From positions 1,364,001-1,428,000 of the forward strand of contig NZ_CP097800.1 of NCBI RefSeq assembly GCF_000612545.2: a stretch of DNA of 64,000 bases, given 5' to 3'. Positions 1-8,011 of this stretch are shown piece by piece. The position numbers were made by a program, and so were the translations under genes. A model generated the notes under the pieces. The model was not told where the DNA came from, ran no database searches, and was given only the letters and a program-made list of their open reading frames with translations. Positions within the stretch are counted from its first letter, which is position 1. Each line of letters starts with the position of its first letter. The DNA comes from Streptomyces sp. PCS3-D2 (GTDB lineage: Bacteria; Actinomycetota; Actinomycetes; Streptomycetales; Streptomycetaceae).

Positions 1-849
1 GGCGAGCCGGCGGTACTCGTCCGGGGCGTGGGCGAGGGCGAGCAGGCCTCCGGGGGCGGCGCTGCGCACGGTGTCGTTGCCCGCCACGGTGAGCAGGAAG
101 AAGAACATCTCCAGTTCGGCCGGGTCGAGTCCGGCGGTGGCCAGGGCGGTCATCACGTCGTCGCCGGGGTGTCGGCGTTTGTGGGCGGCGAGTGCGCGGG
201 CGTACCCGAACATCTCGCCGAGCAGCGCCGGTGAGCGCGGGTTGCGGGGCTTGCCGTCGGGGCCGAGGAGCGGGGCGGGGGTGTCTTCCGGGTCCTGGTA
301 GCCGATGACCCGTACGGTCCATTCCAGCAGCAGGGCCCGGTCGGCGGGCGGGATGCCGAGCAGGTCGGTGAGGTTGAGGAGCGCGTACTCGTCGGTGACG
401 GTTCGGACGATGTCGGCGGCGCCGTCCTCGGCCGCGTCCCGGGCCGCGGCCAGCAGTGTGCGGGCCCGGTCGCGCACGCGCCCCGTGAAGGCGTCGACGC
501 GGGCCGGGGTGAAGGCGCGGGCCACCAGGCGGCGCAGTCCGCCGTGCTCGGGGGGATCCTGGTTGAGCATGGTGCGGCGTAGGAAGGGCAGGTCGGCCGG
601 GTCGGGGTCGCGGATCTGGGTGGCGCCCAGCCAGGAGGAGTACGTCCGGTGGTCGCGCAGGACCCGGACGACGTCGGCGTGCCGGGTGACGGCCCAGAAA
701 CCGGGGCCGGCGGGCCAGCCCTCGATCTCGGGCTCCGCCTGCCGGGCCACGGGGTGGCGGTCGCGCAGCAGCCGGTAGCGGTCGTGCGGGACCGCGGCGG
801 CGTAGATGCGTGGGTCGAAGATGTCGGGGATGTCCGCGGCGTGGTCCAT
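1..849 (-). CDS. Cytochrome P450, N-terminal part (runs off the window)
   Basis: Haem monooxygenase, cut by the window edge: 283 codons are present from an ATG at 849. The N-terminus reads MDHAADIPDIFDP, followed by the usual bacterial P450 pattern of YRLLRDRHPV and GFWAVTRHADVV (beta-1 / B helix) and a C-helix region with RRTMLNQDPPEHGGLRRLV. The I-helix oxygen-activation motif AGNDT lies near the truncated end. The ExxR and Cys haem-ligand motifs would lie beyond base 1. The AGNDT plus DPPEH combination is common in actinobacterial P450s that act on lipids or steroids, but the substrate cannot be assigned. It is read in the same direction as the kinase/lipoprotein operon just upstream and separated from it by 70 bp, so it may be cotranscribed. 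Confidence 0.9.
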   Translation of the reverse strand, partial: MDHAADIPDIFDPRIYAAAVPHDRYRLLRDRHPVARQAEPEIEGWPAGPGFWAVTRHADVVRVLRDHRTYSSWLGATQIRDPDPADLPFLRRTMLNQDPPEHGGLRRLVARAFTPARVDAFTGRVRDRARTLLAAARDAAEDGAADIVRTVTDEYALLNLTDLLGIPPADRALLLEWTVRVIGYQDPEDTPAPLLGPDGKPRNPRSPALLGEMFGYARALAAHKRRHPGDDVMTALATAGLDPAELEMFFFLLTVAGNDTVRSAAPGGLLALAHAPDEYRRLA

Positions 850-919
850 GCGGCCACGGTGGCGGGCGTGCGGTCGCGCCCGCAAGGGCGCCGCCCCCGC
901 GGGCCGGAGCCGCCGGGCG

Positions 920-1456
920 TCAGCGCCGGGGGTCGCAGTCGGCGGCGGGAAGGACGGTGTCGGTGCCCTTGATGCTGACCCGGCTGAGGGTGTCCGGCAC
1001 CGCGGAGACGCCGAGGGTGCACACCAGCTGGTTGCGGGCCAGCTCCGAGAGGCCTCCCACCGCGAAGGGGACGCTGACCGTCAAGCCCTTGTCCGGTGCG
1101 TACTTGCTCACCGCCACCGCGTCCACCTGCTCGTCGGAGACCTGCGGCAGCGCCGTGGTGAGTCCGGCCGCCGAAGCCGGACCGGTGGGCCCCTGGAGCA
1201 GCAGCCGCACGAGCGGTACGGGCGCGATGATGTACTCGCTGCTGAGCGGGAAGGGGACCGGGACGAGCCGGTCGCCCTCCTTGGCGACGAAGTAGAGGAC
1301 GGCGGCCTTCTTACCGCCGGGGATGCCGACGGCGGCGGCGTGGCCGCTCTCGATCACCCCGGTGCGCTTGATCCCGCATCCGGCGAGCAGCAGGGCGCTG
1401 ACCGCCAGCGCGGCGGTGGCCGCCGCGGCGCGGGCTCTCGTCGTGCGCCCTGTCAT
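920..1456 (-). CDS. Lipoprotein with GerMN-like domain, third gene of a two-component operon
   Basis: A 178-aa exported lipoprotein. It begins MTGRTTRARAAAATAALAV and has a lipobox LLAGC, so it should be anchored on the outer face of the membrane. The mature part carries a GerMN-like segment (VLYFVAKEGDRLVPV, then LLQGPTG and NQLVCTL), a fold found in spore germination and cell-wall associated lipoproteins. The ATG overlaps the TGA of the upstream histidine kinase (ATGA), so translation is coupled. Streptomyces AfsQ and Cse systems also pair a lipoprotein with an OmpR/HK pair. A role as a sensory accessory of this kinase is therefore inferred rather than shown. Confidence 0.85.
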   Translation of the reverse strand: MTGRTTRARAAAATAALAVSALLLAGCGIKRTGVIESGHAAAVGIPGGKKAAVLYFVAKEGDRLVPVPFPLSSEYIIAPVPLVRLLLQGPTGPASAAGLTTALPQVSDEQVDAVAVSKYAPDKGLTVSVPFAVGGLSELARNQLVCTLGVSAVPDTLSRVSIKGTDTVLPAADCDPRR

Positions 1457-2898
1457 GCGCGGGCCTCCAGCGGCATGTCGAGGGTGAAGAGGGCACCGCC
1501 GGCGGGCCGGTTGCCCGCCCGGAGGGTGCCGCCGTGCAGGCGGACGTTCTCCAGGGTGATGGCGAGTCCGAGGCCGCTGCCGGCGGAACGGGTCCGGGCG
1601 GCGTCGGCCTTGAAGAAGCGGTCGAAGATGTGCGGCAGCACCTCGGGGGCGATGCCGGGTCCGCTGTCGGCGACGTCGACGAGGAGTCGTTCGCCGTTCT
1701 CGCCGGGTGCGGTGCGCACGGTGACGTGGACGGGGGCGCCGCCGTGCCGCAGGGCGTTGCCGACGAGGTTGGCGAGGACCACGTCGAAGCGGCGCGGGTC
1801 GAGGCGGGCGCGTACGCCGTGGGGCAGCGCGGTGGTGACGCGGTGGTCGTCCCAGTGGCGCCGTTCGAGCGTCTTGCGGACGGCTTCGGCGATGTCCACG
1901 TCGTCGAGGTTGAGCTCGGCGGCCCGGGCGTCGAAGCGGGAGATCTCCATGAGGTCCTCGACGAGAACGGCGAGTTTGCCGGTCTCGGCGCTGACCAGGC
2001 GCAGGGCCTTGGCGGTGTCGGCGTCCAGGCGCGCGGCGTCCTCGTCGAGGACCTCGGTCACGGCGAGCATCCCGGCGAGCGGGGTGCGTAGTTCGTGGGA
2101 GACGTCGGAGGCGAAGCGGCGGGCCCGGACCTCGGCCTCCTGGAGTTCGCGTACGGACTGTTCCAGGGCTCGGGCGGTCTCGTTGAAGGTGCGGGCGAGT
2201 CCGGCGAGTTCGTCCGCGCCGCGGACCTCGATGCGGGTGTCGAGGCGGCCGCGTCCCAGTTTCTGTGCGGCGCGGCGCATGTCGCGGACCGGCCGCAGCA
2301 CGCTGCGGGCGGCCAGCAGGGCGGGGACGACGGCGATGGCCAGGCCCGGTACGGCGCCCTGCTGGGCGGCCTCGACCATGGCTTCGACGGTCTGCTTCTC
2401 GCCGGAGAGCGGGACGCTGGCGTAGAAGACGACGCCGGTGGAATCGGTGAATCCGTTGTGCTCGAAGACCGCGGGGACGCCGATCGTGAGCCAGGGGTTG
2501 CCGCGCTGGTCCTCGACGCGCTGGAAGGCGGCGTACTGGTTGTTGCGGACCCGGTCGCGCAGGCTGTCGGTGATCACGGTGGACGTGGGCGTGCCGGGGT
2601 TGGTGGAGACGCGTAGGCCGCCGTACTCGCCGAAGACGATCCACGGGTGGGGTTTGCCGCGCTTGCCGAGCTCGATGACGATGCGCTGCAGTTCCTGCTG
2701 GTCCAGCGGCAACTGGAGCTGCTGCTGCTCGACCTGGTCGCGCAGGGTGCTGACGGCGGTGTCCTGGGTCTGTTTGAGGATGGCGTTGCGCGCCTGCTGG
2801 TAGGTCAGGGCCGCGGTGGTTCCCGCGCTGATCGCGGCGACCAGGAGGAAGGCCGCTATCAGCCGGGTGCGCAGCCCCAGGGGGGCTATGCGTCGCAC
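1453..2898 (-). CDS. Sensor histidine kinase (OmpR-type partner)
   Basis: Membrane histidine kinase of 481 aa starting at GTG 2898. There is an N-terminal membrane segment (residues about 8-30), an extracytoplasmic sensor region (about 31-170), a second membrane segment, and a HAMP region beginning around LLAARSVLRPVRDM. The HisKA domain has the phosphoacceptor in SDVSHELRTPL (His268). The HATPase domain shows an N box (LVGNALRHGG), DSGPGIAPE and GSGLGLAI. It starts 6 nt after the response regulator stop and overlaps the lipoprotein gene by 4 nt, so all three form one translational unit. Signal unknown; the envelope genes next door (flippase, bridge enzyme, L,D-transpeptidase) suggest a cell-wall stress role by context only. 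Confidence 0.95.
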   Translation of the reverse strand: MRRIAPLGLRTRLIAAFLLVAAISAGTTAALTYQQARNAILKQTQDTAVSTLRDQVEQQQLQLPLDQQELQRIVIELGKRGKPHPWIVFGEYGGLRVSTNPGTPTSTVITDSLRDRVRNNQYAAFQRVEDQRGNPWLTIGVPAVFEHNGFTDSTGVVFYASVPLSGEKQTVEAMVEAAQQGAVPGLAIAVVPALLAARSVLRPVRDMRRAAQKLGRGRLDTRIEVRGADELAGLARTFNETARALEQSVRELQEAEVRARRFASDVSHELRTPLAGMLAVTEVLDEDAARLDADTAKALRLVSAETGKLAVLVEDLMEISRFDARAAELNLDDVDIAEAVRKTLERRHWDDHRVTTALPHGVRARLDPRRFDVVLANLVGNALRHGGAPVHVTVRTAPGENGERLLVDVADSGPGIAPEVLPHIFDRFFKADAARTRSAGSGLGLAITLENVRLHGGTLRAGNRPAGGALFTLDMPLEARA

Positions 2899-2904
2899 CG
2901 CGGC

Positions 2905-3588
2905 CTACAGGGGGCCGAAGCGGTAGCCGAAGCCGCGCACGGTCTGTATGTAGCGGGGGCTGCGGGCGGGGTCCTCGATCTTGTGGCGCAGGCGGCGTAC
3001 GCAGGCGTCCACGAGCCGGGCGTCGGCGTGGTAGCTGTGGTCCCAGACGTACTCCAGGAGCTGCTGGCGGGAGAAGACCTGCTCGGGCGAGGCCGACAGG
3101 TGCAGCAGGAGCTTGATCTCGCTGGGGGCGAGGGCGACGCGGTCGCCGTTCTTCGCGACGGTCAGCCCGGCGCGGTCGATGGCGAGTTCGCCGTGCGTCT
3201 CGATGCCGGGACGGGACCCCACCGGGTCGCTGAGCCGGCGCAGGACGGCCTTGATGCGGGCTTCGATGACCTCGGTGCGGGCGGGTTTGACGATGTAGTC
3301 GTCGGCGCCCGCCTCCAGCCCGATGACGATGTCGAAGTCGTCGCCACGTGCGGTGAGCATGATGATCGGAACCTCGCTGGTCTGGCGGATGCGGTGGCAG
3401 ACCTGGACGCCGTTGATGCCGGGCAGCATCAGGTCCAGCAGCACGAGCTCGGGTCGGAAGGCCGCCATCAGGGCGAGTCCGTCCTCCCCGGTCTCGGCGG
3501 CCCGCACGTCGTGGCCGCGGCGGCGCAGGCCGAGGCCCACCCCCTCGCGGACGGAAGGGTCGTCCTCGATCAGCAGTACACGTGGCAT
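2905..3588 (-). CDS. OmpR/PhoB-family response regulator
   Basis: DNA-binding response regulator of 227 aa. The receiver domain starts MPRVLLIEDD with the acidic pocket at E8-D9-D10, phosphoacceptor Asp52 in LLDLMLPG, and the conserved Lys in DDYIVKPA. The C-terminal winged helix ends RYIQTVRGFGYRF, typical of OmpR/PhoB proteins. First gene of the operon with the histidine kinase (6-nt gap) and GerMN lipoprotein. Sequence style resembles CseB/AfsQ1 of Streptomyces, but no sigma factor gene adjoins it, so I do not assign either name. Confidence 0.95.
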   Translation of the reverse strand: MPRVLLIEDDPSVREGVGLGLRRRGHDVRAAETGEDGLALMAAFRPELVLLDLMLPGINGVQVCHRIRQTSEVPIIMLTARGDDFDIVIGLEAGADDYIVKPARTEVIEARIKAVLRRLSDPVGSRPGIETHGELAIDRAGLTVAKNGDRVALAPSEIKLLLHLSASPEQVFSRQQLLEYVWDHSYHADARLVDACVRRLRHKIEDPARSPRYIQTVRGFGYRFGPL

Positions 3589-3628
3589 CCGGTCAGTATC
3601 CCAAGGCGTTCTTCGGCTTCTCCTCCCG

Positions 3629-5296
3629 CTACCGGCCGGTCTTGCGCCGCAGGGAGTCCAGCAGGTCGGTGATCTCGGCCAGGCGCAGCGGCCGGGCAAG
3701 GAGGACGACGAGCAGGACGAGGGCCGCGGTTCCCGCGCCGACGGCGGCGAAGTCGCCGAAGCGCTCGGCGGCGCGGGCGGCCACGTGGGCCGCGACGGCG
3801 GCGGGCGCACAGGCGGCGAGCAGCCGCAGGTGGGTGCGTACGGCGGTGGCGGGGCGTGCGGTGCGGCTGCCGGAGCGCGGGCCGAGCCGTCGCGCGAGGG
3901 CGTATCCGGTGACGGCGGCGCCCGCGAGGAAGGCGGCGGAGGAGGCGGCGGCCATGCCGGTGACCGCCCAGCGCGGGGAGAGCAGGAGGTAGGCGGCGGC
4001 CGACAGTCCGGCGTTGAGGGTGACGATGACGAGGTTGAGGAAGAAGGGGGTGCGGGTGTCGGAGAGGGCGTAGAAGCCCCGGGAGAGCACGTACTGCGCG
4101 GAGAAGGCGACCAGGCCGGGGGCGAAGGCCGCGAGCATGCCGGCCATGACCTCGATGTCGGCGGCACCGGTGCGCCCGTACCCGAAGACGCTGCCCATCA
4201 CCCAGGGGGCGAGGGCGGCCATGAGGGCGGCGGCGGGCACGACGAGGGCGGCGCTGGAGCGCAGTGCGGAGGAGACGTCGCGGCGGACGGCGCCGAGGTC
4301 GCCGTCGGTGGCGGCGGAACTCATCCGGGGCATCAGGGCGGTGACGAGGGACACGGTGATGATGCCCTGCGGGACGACCCACAGCTGGTAGGCGTTGCTG
4401 TAGGCGGTGTAGCCGGCGCCGCCCGCGAGGCCGGCCTCGACCGCCCGCTGTCCGGTCGCGGTGGAGAGCCGGGTGACGACCCAGTAGGCGATCTGGTTGG
4501 TGAGGACGAGCAGGACGAGCCAGCCCGCGTTGCGCAGGGGGCGGCCGAGGCCGCTGCCGCGCCAGTCGAAGCGGGGGCGCCAGCGGAAGCGGGCCGCGCG
4601 CAGCGACGGGACGAGGGCGAGGGCCTGGACGACGATGCCCGCGGTGGTGCCGAGGCCCAGGAGCCGGGTCTCGGCGGCGGTGAGGCCGCCGGCGGCGTCG
4701 TGGGAGACGTACAGGAACAGCCCGAAGACGGCGATGATGACGACGTTGTTGAGGACCGGGGTCCACATCATGGCGCCGAACCGGCCGCGGGAGTTCAGCA
4801 CTTGGCCGAGGAGGGTGAAGAGCCCGTAGAAGAGGATCTGGGGCAGGCAGTAGCGGGCCAGGGCCACGGTGGTGCTCGCCTGGGCACCGCTGTAGCCGGT
4901 GTACGCCGAGACGATGAGCGGGGCGGCGAGGACCGCTGCGGCGGTGAGGGCGACGAGGGCCGCGGTGCAGGCGGTGAGCAGCCGGTCGGTGTAGGCGGCT
5001 CCGCCGTCGGCGTGTTCCTTGGCGGCCCGGACCAGCTCGGGCACGAAGACGGCGTTGAGCGCTCCGCCGACGAGCAGGATGTAGATGATGTTCGGAACGG
5101 TGTTGGCCACGGCGTAGCCGTCGCCGAGGAGTCCGGTGCCCAGCGCGGCGACGACGACGGCGGAGCGGATGAAGCCGGTGGCGCGGGAGACGATCGAGCC
5201 GGCCGCCATGAGCGCGCCGCTGCGCAGCACCGAGCTCTGCGCCGGTGCCGCGCCGTCGGCGGCGGGGCCGGCCGGTCTGGTGTCGGTGGCCGTCAC
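3629..5296 (-). CDS. MurJ/MviN-family lipid II flippase-like membrane protein
   Basis: Polytopic membrane protein of about 555 aa of the MOP exporter superfamily. MurJ proteins move lipid-linked peptidoglycan precursor across the membrane. Visible signatures are SGALMAAGSIVSRATGFIRS at the first helix, VPNIIYILLVGGALNAVFVPEL, and LGQVLNSRGRFGAMMWTPVLNN, followed by a run of hydrophobic helices to the end. I choose GTG 5296 because it overlaps the TGA of the upstream FemX-like gene (GTGA). Starting further upstream would add a 24-residue low-complexity tail inside that gene. Coupling to a peptidoglycan bridge enzyme supports a cell-wall role. Streptomyces usually carry several MurJ paralogues, so this may not be the essential copy. 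Confidence 0.92.
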   Translation of the reverse strand: MTATDTRPAGPAADGAAPAQSSVLRSGALMAAGSIVSRATGFIRSAVVVAALGTGLLGDGYAVANTVPNIIYILLVGGALNAVFVPELVRAAKEHADGGAAYTDRLLTACTAALVALTAAAVLAAPLIVSAYTGYSGAQASTTVALARYCLPQILFYGLFTLLGQVLNSRGRFGAMMWTPVLNNVVIIAVFGLFLYVSHDAAGGLTAAETRLLGLGTTAGIVVQALALVPSLRAARFRWRPRFDWRGSGLGRPLRNAGWLVLLVLTNQIAYWVVTRLSTATGQRAVEAGLAGGAGYTAYSNAYQLWVVPQGIITVSLVTALMPRMSSAATDGDLGAVRRDVSSALRSSAALVVPAAALMAALAPWVMGSVFGYGRTGAADIEVMAGMLAAFAPGLVAFSAQYVLSRGFYALSDTRTPFFLNLVIVTLNAGLSAAAYLLLSPRWAVTGMAAASSAAFLAGAAVTGYALARRLGPRSGSRTARPATAVRTHLRLLAACAPAAVAAHVAARAAERFGDFAAVGAGTAALVLLVVLLARPLRLAEITDLLDSLRRKTGR

Positions 5297-6462
5297 CGGC
5301 GGGCCAGGTAGGCCTGGAACGCCTTGTGGAGCGTCGCGTTGGCGACTCCGTCCATCGGGATCTCCCATTCACCGAGCGTTTCGACGACCTGCCCGCCGGT
5401 GCCGAGCTTCCAGCGCAGCAGCCCGAAGGAACGTTCGTCGGGGTCGAGGGTGGAGGGTACCCCGCGCATGTCGTACTCGTCGGCACCGAGGGCGTGCGCA
5501 TCGCGCATCATGCGCCACTGCAGGGCGTTGCTGGGCCGCACTTCGCGCCGGTGGTCGGCGGAGGCACCGGTCTGGTACCAGACCCTGGCGCCGGTGCTGA
5601 TCATGGTGTGGGCGGCGAGGATCTCGCCGCGGTGGACGGCCAGGTAGAGCCGCATCCGGCCGGGCTGTTCCTCGTTCAGGACGCGGTACTGCTGCTCGTA
5701 GTAGGCGAGGGAGCGGCCGAGCCGGAAGCCGTCGCGCTCCTCGGTGATCCGCAGCAGCCGGTAGAACTCGGGCAGGTCCGCGGGGGTGCCGAGAACGGTC
5801 TCCACTCCTGCCTTGTCGGCCTTGCGCACGTTGCGCCGCCACTCCTGGTTGAGGCCTGACCACAGGTCGTCGAGGGAGCGCCCGGCGAGCGGGACGCGGA
5901 AGACGTGGCGGGGCTGGGCGTCGCCGTCGTCCTCGCCGCCGCAGCGCTTCCAGCCGCGGGAGCGCAGCCGGTCGGCGAGGGCGGCGCCGACCGGGTCGAC
6001 CTCGGTGGCGAGGACGTCGGATATCCGGCGGCCCGCTCCGGTACCGGCCTTGGCGGCGGCGGCGTCCCAGCGGCGGTAGGCGGGGCTGGGGCCCATGCGG
6101 ACGGCGAAGGCCCCGGCGGCGCGCAGGTGTCGCTTGAGCGGGTCCAGCCAGCGGTCGATGCGCGGGTCGGCCCAGTCGGCGACGGGCCCTTCGGGGAGGT
6201 AGGCGAAGTATTTGCGGGTGCCGGGAAATTGCCGATAGAGAACGAGCCCGGCACCTTCGATCTCGCCCCCGGGCGAGTGCCATCCGACCATTTCCGAGCG
6301 CCAGAGGTCCTTCACCCGGGCCCAGGACGGGTGCTGGAGAAAGCTCGCCGCCCGGGTCCGGCAGAGGAAGGCCCGGTATTCGGGGAGGGACAGGGTGCGC
6401 ACCCGGAGCTCCTGATCCTGGTCCTGGTCCTGCCGGGCGGGGGTAACGAGCAGTGCGCACAC
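5293..6462 (-). CDS. FemX-like peptidoglycan bridge-forming aminoacyltransferase
   Basis: About 389-aa protein of the FemABX (GNAT-fold) family, which adds aminoacyl residues to the lipid II stem peptide. The pattern is typical: FLQHPSWARVKDLWRSEMVGW near the N-terminus, FAYLPEGPVADW, the NQEWRRNVRKADKAGV helix region, and the second half with YQTGASADHRREVRPSNALQW and YDMRGVPSTLD. GTG 6462 is chosen because AGGAAGG lies 9 nt upstream. The N-terminus carries an odd QDQDQDQ run encoded by repeats of CTGGTC. Its TGA overlaps the flippase start. Substrate amino acid is not predictable (glycine is usual in Streptomyces with LL-DAP wall). Confidence 0.88.
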   Translation of the reverse strand: MCALLVTPARQDQDQDQELRVRTLSLPEYRAFLCRTRAASFLQHPSWARVKDLWRSEMVGWHSPGGEIEGAGLVLYRQFPGTRKYFAYLPEGPVADWADPRIDRWLDPLKRHLRAAGAFAVRMGPSPAYRRWDAAAAKAGTGAGRRISDVLATEVDPVGAALADRLRSRGWKRCGGEDDGDAQPRHVFRVPLAGRSLDDLWSGLNQEWRRNVRKADKAGVETVLGTPADLPEFYRLLRITEERDGFRLGRSLAYYEQQYRVLNEEQPGRMRLYLAVHRGEILAAHTMISTGARVWYQTGASADHRREVRPSNALQWRMMRDAHALGADEYDMRGVPSTLDPDERSFGLLRWKLGTGGQVVETLGEWEIPMDGVANATLHKAFQAYLARR

Positions 6463-6686
6463 GGCTGACGGCCTTCCTGTTCGTCGTGCGGGGTCGTTCA
6501 CAGGACTCTCACAGCCGCCCGTGACCGGAGTGCGCGGCGCATGTGACCGGACGATGACCGTTTCGCTGCGGTCCACGTCACAACGCGGAGGCCGAGCTTT
6601 TCCGCTGTTTGCGCAACCTAAAGTCGTCCCGTTCCCATCCTCATGTGCGAACGCCCATCACCACCACGACTCGAAGGGGCCCTTCG
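6463..6686. other. Divergent intergenic region between FemX-like gene and L,D-transpeptidase
   Basis: This 224-bp gap must hold both promoters. I see the AGGAAGG ribosome site of the leftward gene and the AAGGGG site of the rightward gene. I do not see a convincing -10/-35 pair or operator palindrome. Confidence 0.5.
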
Positions 6687-7880
6687 TTGAGCCGCACACG
6701 CCGCACCGCCATTGCGGGCACCGCACTCCTGGCCGCCGCGCTGACCGCCTGCTCGGGCGGGAGTGACGGCGGAAGCGACGGCAAGGGCAAGGACGAACCG
6801 AAGTCGAAGGCGCCCATGGCGGTCTCGGTGAACCTCACGGGCGATCAGGTCAAGGCGGGCCAGCCGGTGACCGTGACCGTCGCCGAGGGCAAGCTGGCGC
6901 AGGTGAAGGTGACCGACGCCAAGGGCGCGGAGCTGCCCGGCAAGATAGCCGACGACGGCAGGACCTGGACCTCGGAGCGCAACGCCCCGCCCGGTGCGGA
7001 GTACAAGGTGGAGGCGCAGAACACCGAGAGCCAGAGCGCCGTCACGCAGTTCACGACCAGCGCCGCCGACCGGGTGAACAAGGTCTCGATCAACGTCCCC
7101 AAGGGCAGCACGGTGGGCGTGGCGATGCCGGTGTCGATCGTCTTCGACAACCCGGTGACGAACAAGGCCGAGGTGGAGAAGCAGCTCAAGGTCACCACGT
7201 CGGACAACACCGAGGGCTCCTGGGGTTGGATCAAGGACCACTCCGGCAACGACCGTGTCGACTGGCGGCCGAAGGACTACTGGAAGTCCGGCACCGAGGT
7301 GAAGGTCGAGATGAACCTGAACGGTGTGGACTCCGGCAAGGGCGGCGGGTTGTTCGCCCGGGACTACAACACCGAGTTCAAGATCGGCAAGGACCGCCGG
7401 GTGCAGGTCAGCCTCGACACCAAGAAGCTGACGGTGACCGAGGACGGCCAGGCGCAGAAGGCGATCCCGATCTCGGCCGGCACTCCGGGCGGCAAGAAGG
7501 CGTCCTGGTCCGGGAAGATGGTGATCATGTCGAAGGAGGGCACCATCCGGATGGACTCCCAGACGGTGGGCCTGGACAACGCCTACGACAAGATGGTCGA
7601 TTACTCGATGCGGCTCACCTGGTCCGGCATGTACGCGCACGCCGCCCCGTGGAACGAGGCCAACTTCGGTCGGACCAACAGCAGTTCCGGCTGCGTGGGG
7701 ATGAGCGACGCCAACGCCGCGGAGTTCTTCGCCCAGTCCCAGATCGGCGACGCCTTCGAGGTGGTCGGCGCGGGCTCCAAGGGCAACGCCGACATCGGCA
7801 ACGGCTACGGCGAGTGGAACCTCTCCTGGGACCAGTGGAAGGCCAAGAGCGCCCTGTCCGCAGCCCCGCAGAACGGCTGA
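6687..7880 (+). CDS. Lipoprotein L,D-transpeptidase (Ig-like + YkuD)
   Basis: Secreted cell-wall enzyme of 397 aa that makes 3-3 cross-links between peptidoglycan stems. A TTG start at 6687 is chosen: AAGGGG precedes it by 8 nt and the product then begins with a compact lipoprotein signal (LSRTRRTAIAGTALLAAALTAC, written here to the lipobox Cys). A Ser/Gly/Lys-rich linker follows, then two Ig-like beta domains (about 50-270) and a YkuD catalytic domain (about 270-385). The catalytic pair is His318 in YAHAAPWN and Cys336 in SSSGCVGMS, a variant of the usual S-H-G-C motif. Divergent from the FemX-like gene and close to MurJ, consistent with an envelope cluster. Confidence 0.95.
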   Translation: MSRTRRTAIAGTALLAAALTACSGGSDGGSDGKGKDEPKSKAPMAVSVNLTGDQVKAGQPVTVTVAEGKLAQVKVTDAKGAELPGKIADDGRTWTSERNAPPGAEYKVEAQNTESQSAVTQFTTSAADRVNKVSINVPKGSTVGVAMPVSIVFDNPVTNKAEVEKQLKVTTSDNTEGSWGWIKDHSGNDRVDWRPKDYWKSGTEVKVEMNLNGVDSGKGGGLFARDYNTEFKIGKDRRVQVSLDTKKLTVTEDGQAQKAIPISAGTPGGKKASWSGKMVIMSKEGTIRMDSQTVGLDNAYDKMVDYSMRLTWSGMYAHAAPWNEANFGRTNSSSGCVGMSDANAAEFFAQSQIGDAFEVVGAGSKGNADIGNGYGEWNLSWDQWKAKSALSAAPQNG

Positions 7881-7911
7881 CCCGCGGACCACGCTGCTGA
7901 CTTTCGTTCAA

Positions 7912-7953
7912 TTGTTACCACCACGTAACTTACCGACGGGTTACCTTCGGTAA
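7912..7953 (+). promoter_or_regulatory. GTTAC-N6-GTAAC inverted repeat upstream of CocE/NonD hydrolase
   Basis: TTGTTAC starts at 7912, then CGTAACTT after 5 nt, giving a perfect GTTAC/GTAAC pair (7914-7918 and 7925-7929). A second dyad, TACCTTCGGTAA, follows at 7942-7953. The same arrangement occurs at 48008-48045 before the SGNH hydrolase gene. Spacing of 6 nt between half sites resembles GlnR boxes, and the core also resembles TetR lipid-regulator sites. The binding protein is unknown. Confidence 0.55.
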
Positions 7954-8011
7954 GACGCTCCCGTTACCGTCGGGTCACTTTCAGGACTCCGGTGCACGCG
8001 AGGAGCGACCG

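Noticed and set aside
153-1022. Open frame on the minus strand overlapping the P450
   Set aside because: Arg/Pro/Ser/Thr-rich translation. The frame one base over gives a clear P450, so this is a shadow.
920-1456. LpqB (MtrAB partner) as identity of the lipoprotein
   Set aside because: LpqB is about 600 aa with a beta-propeller. This protein is 178 aa and has only the GerMN-like part.
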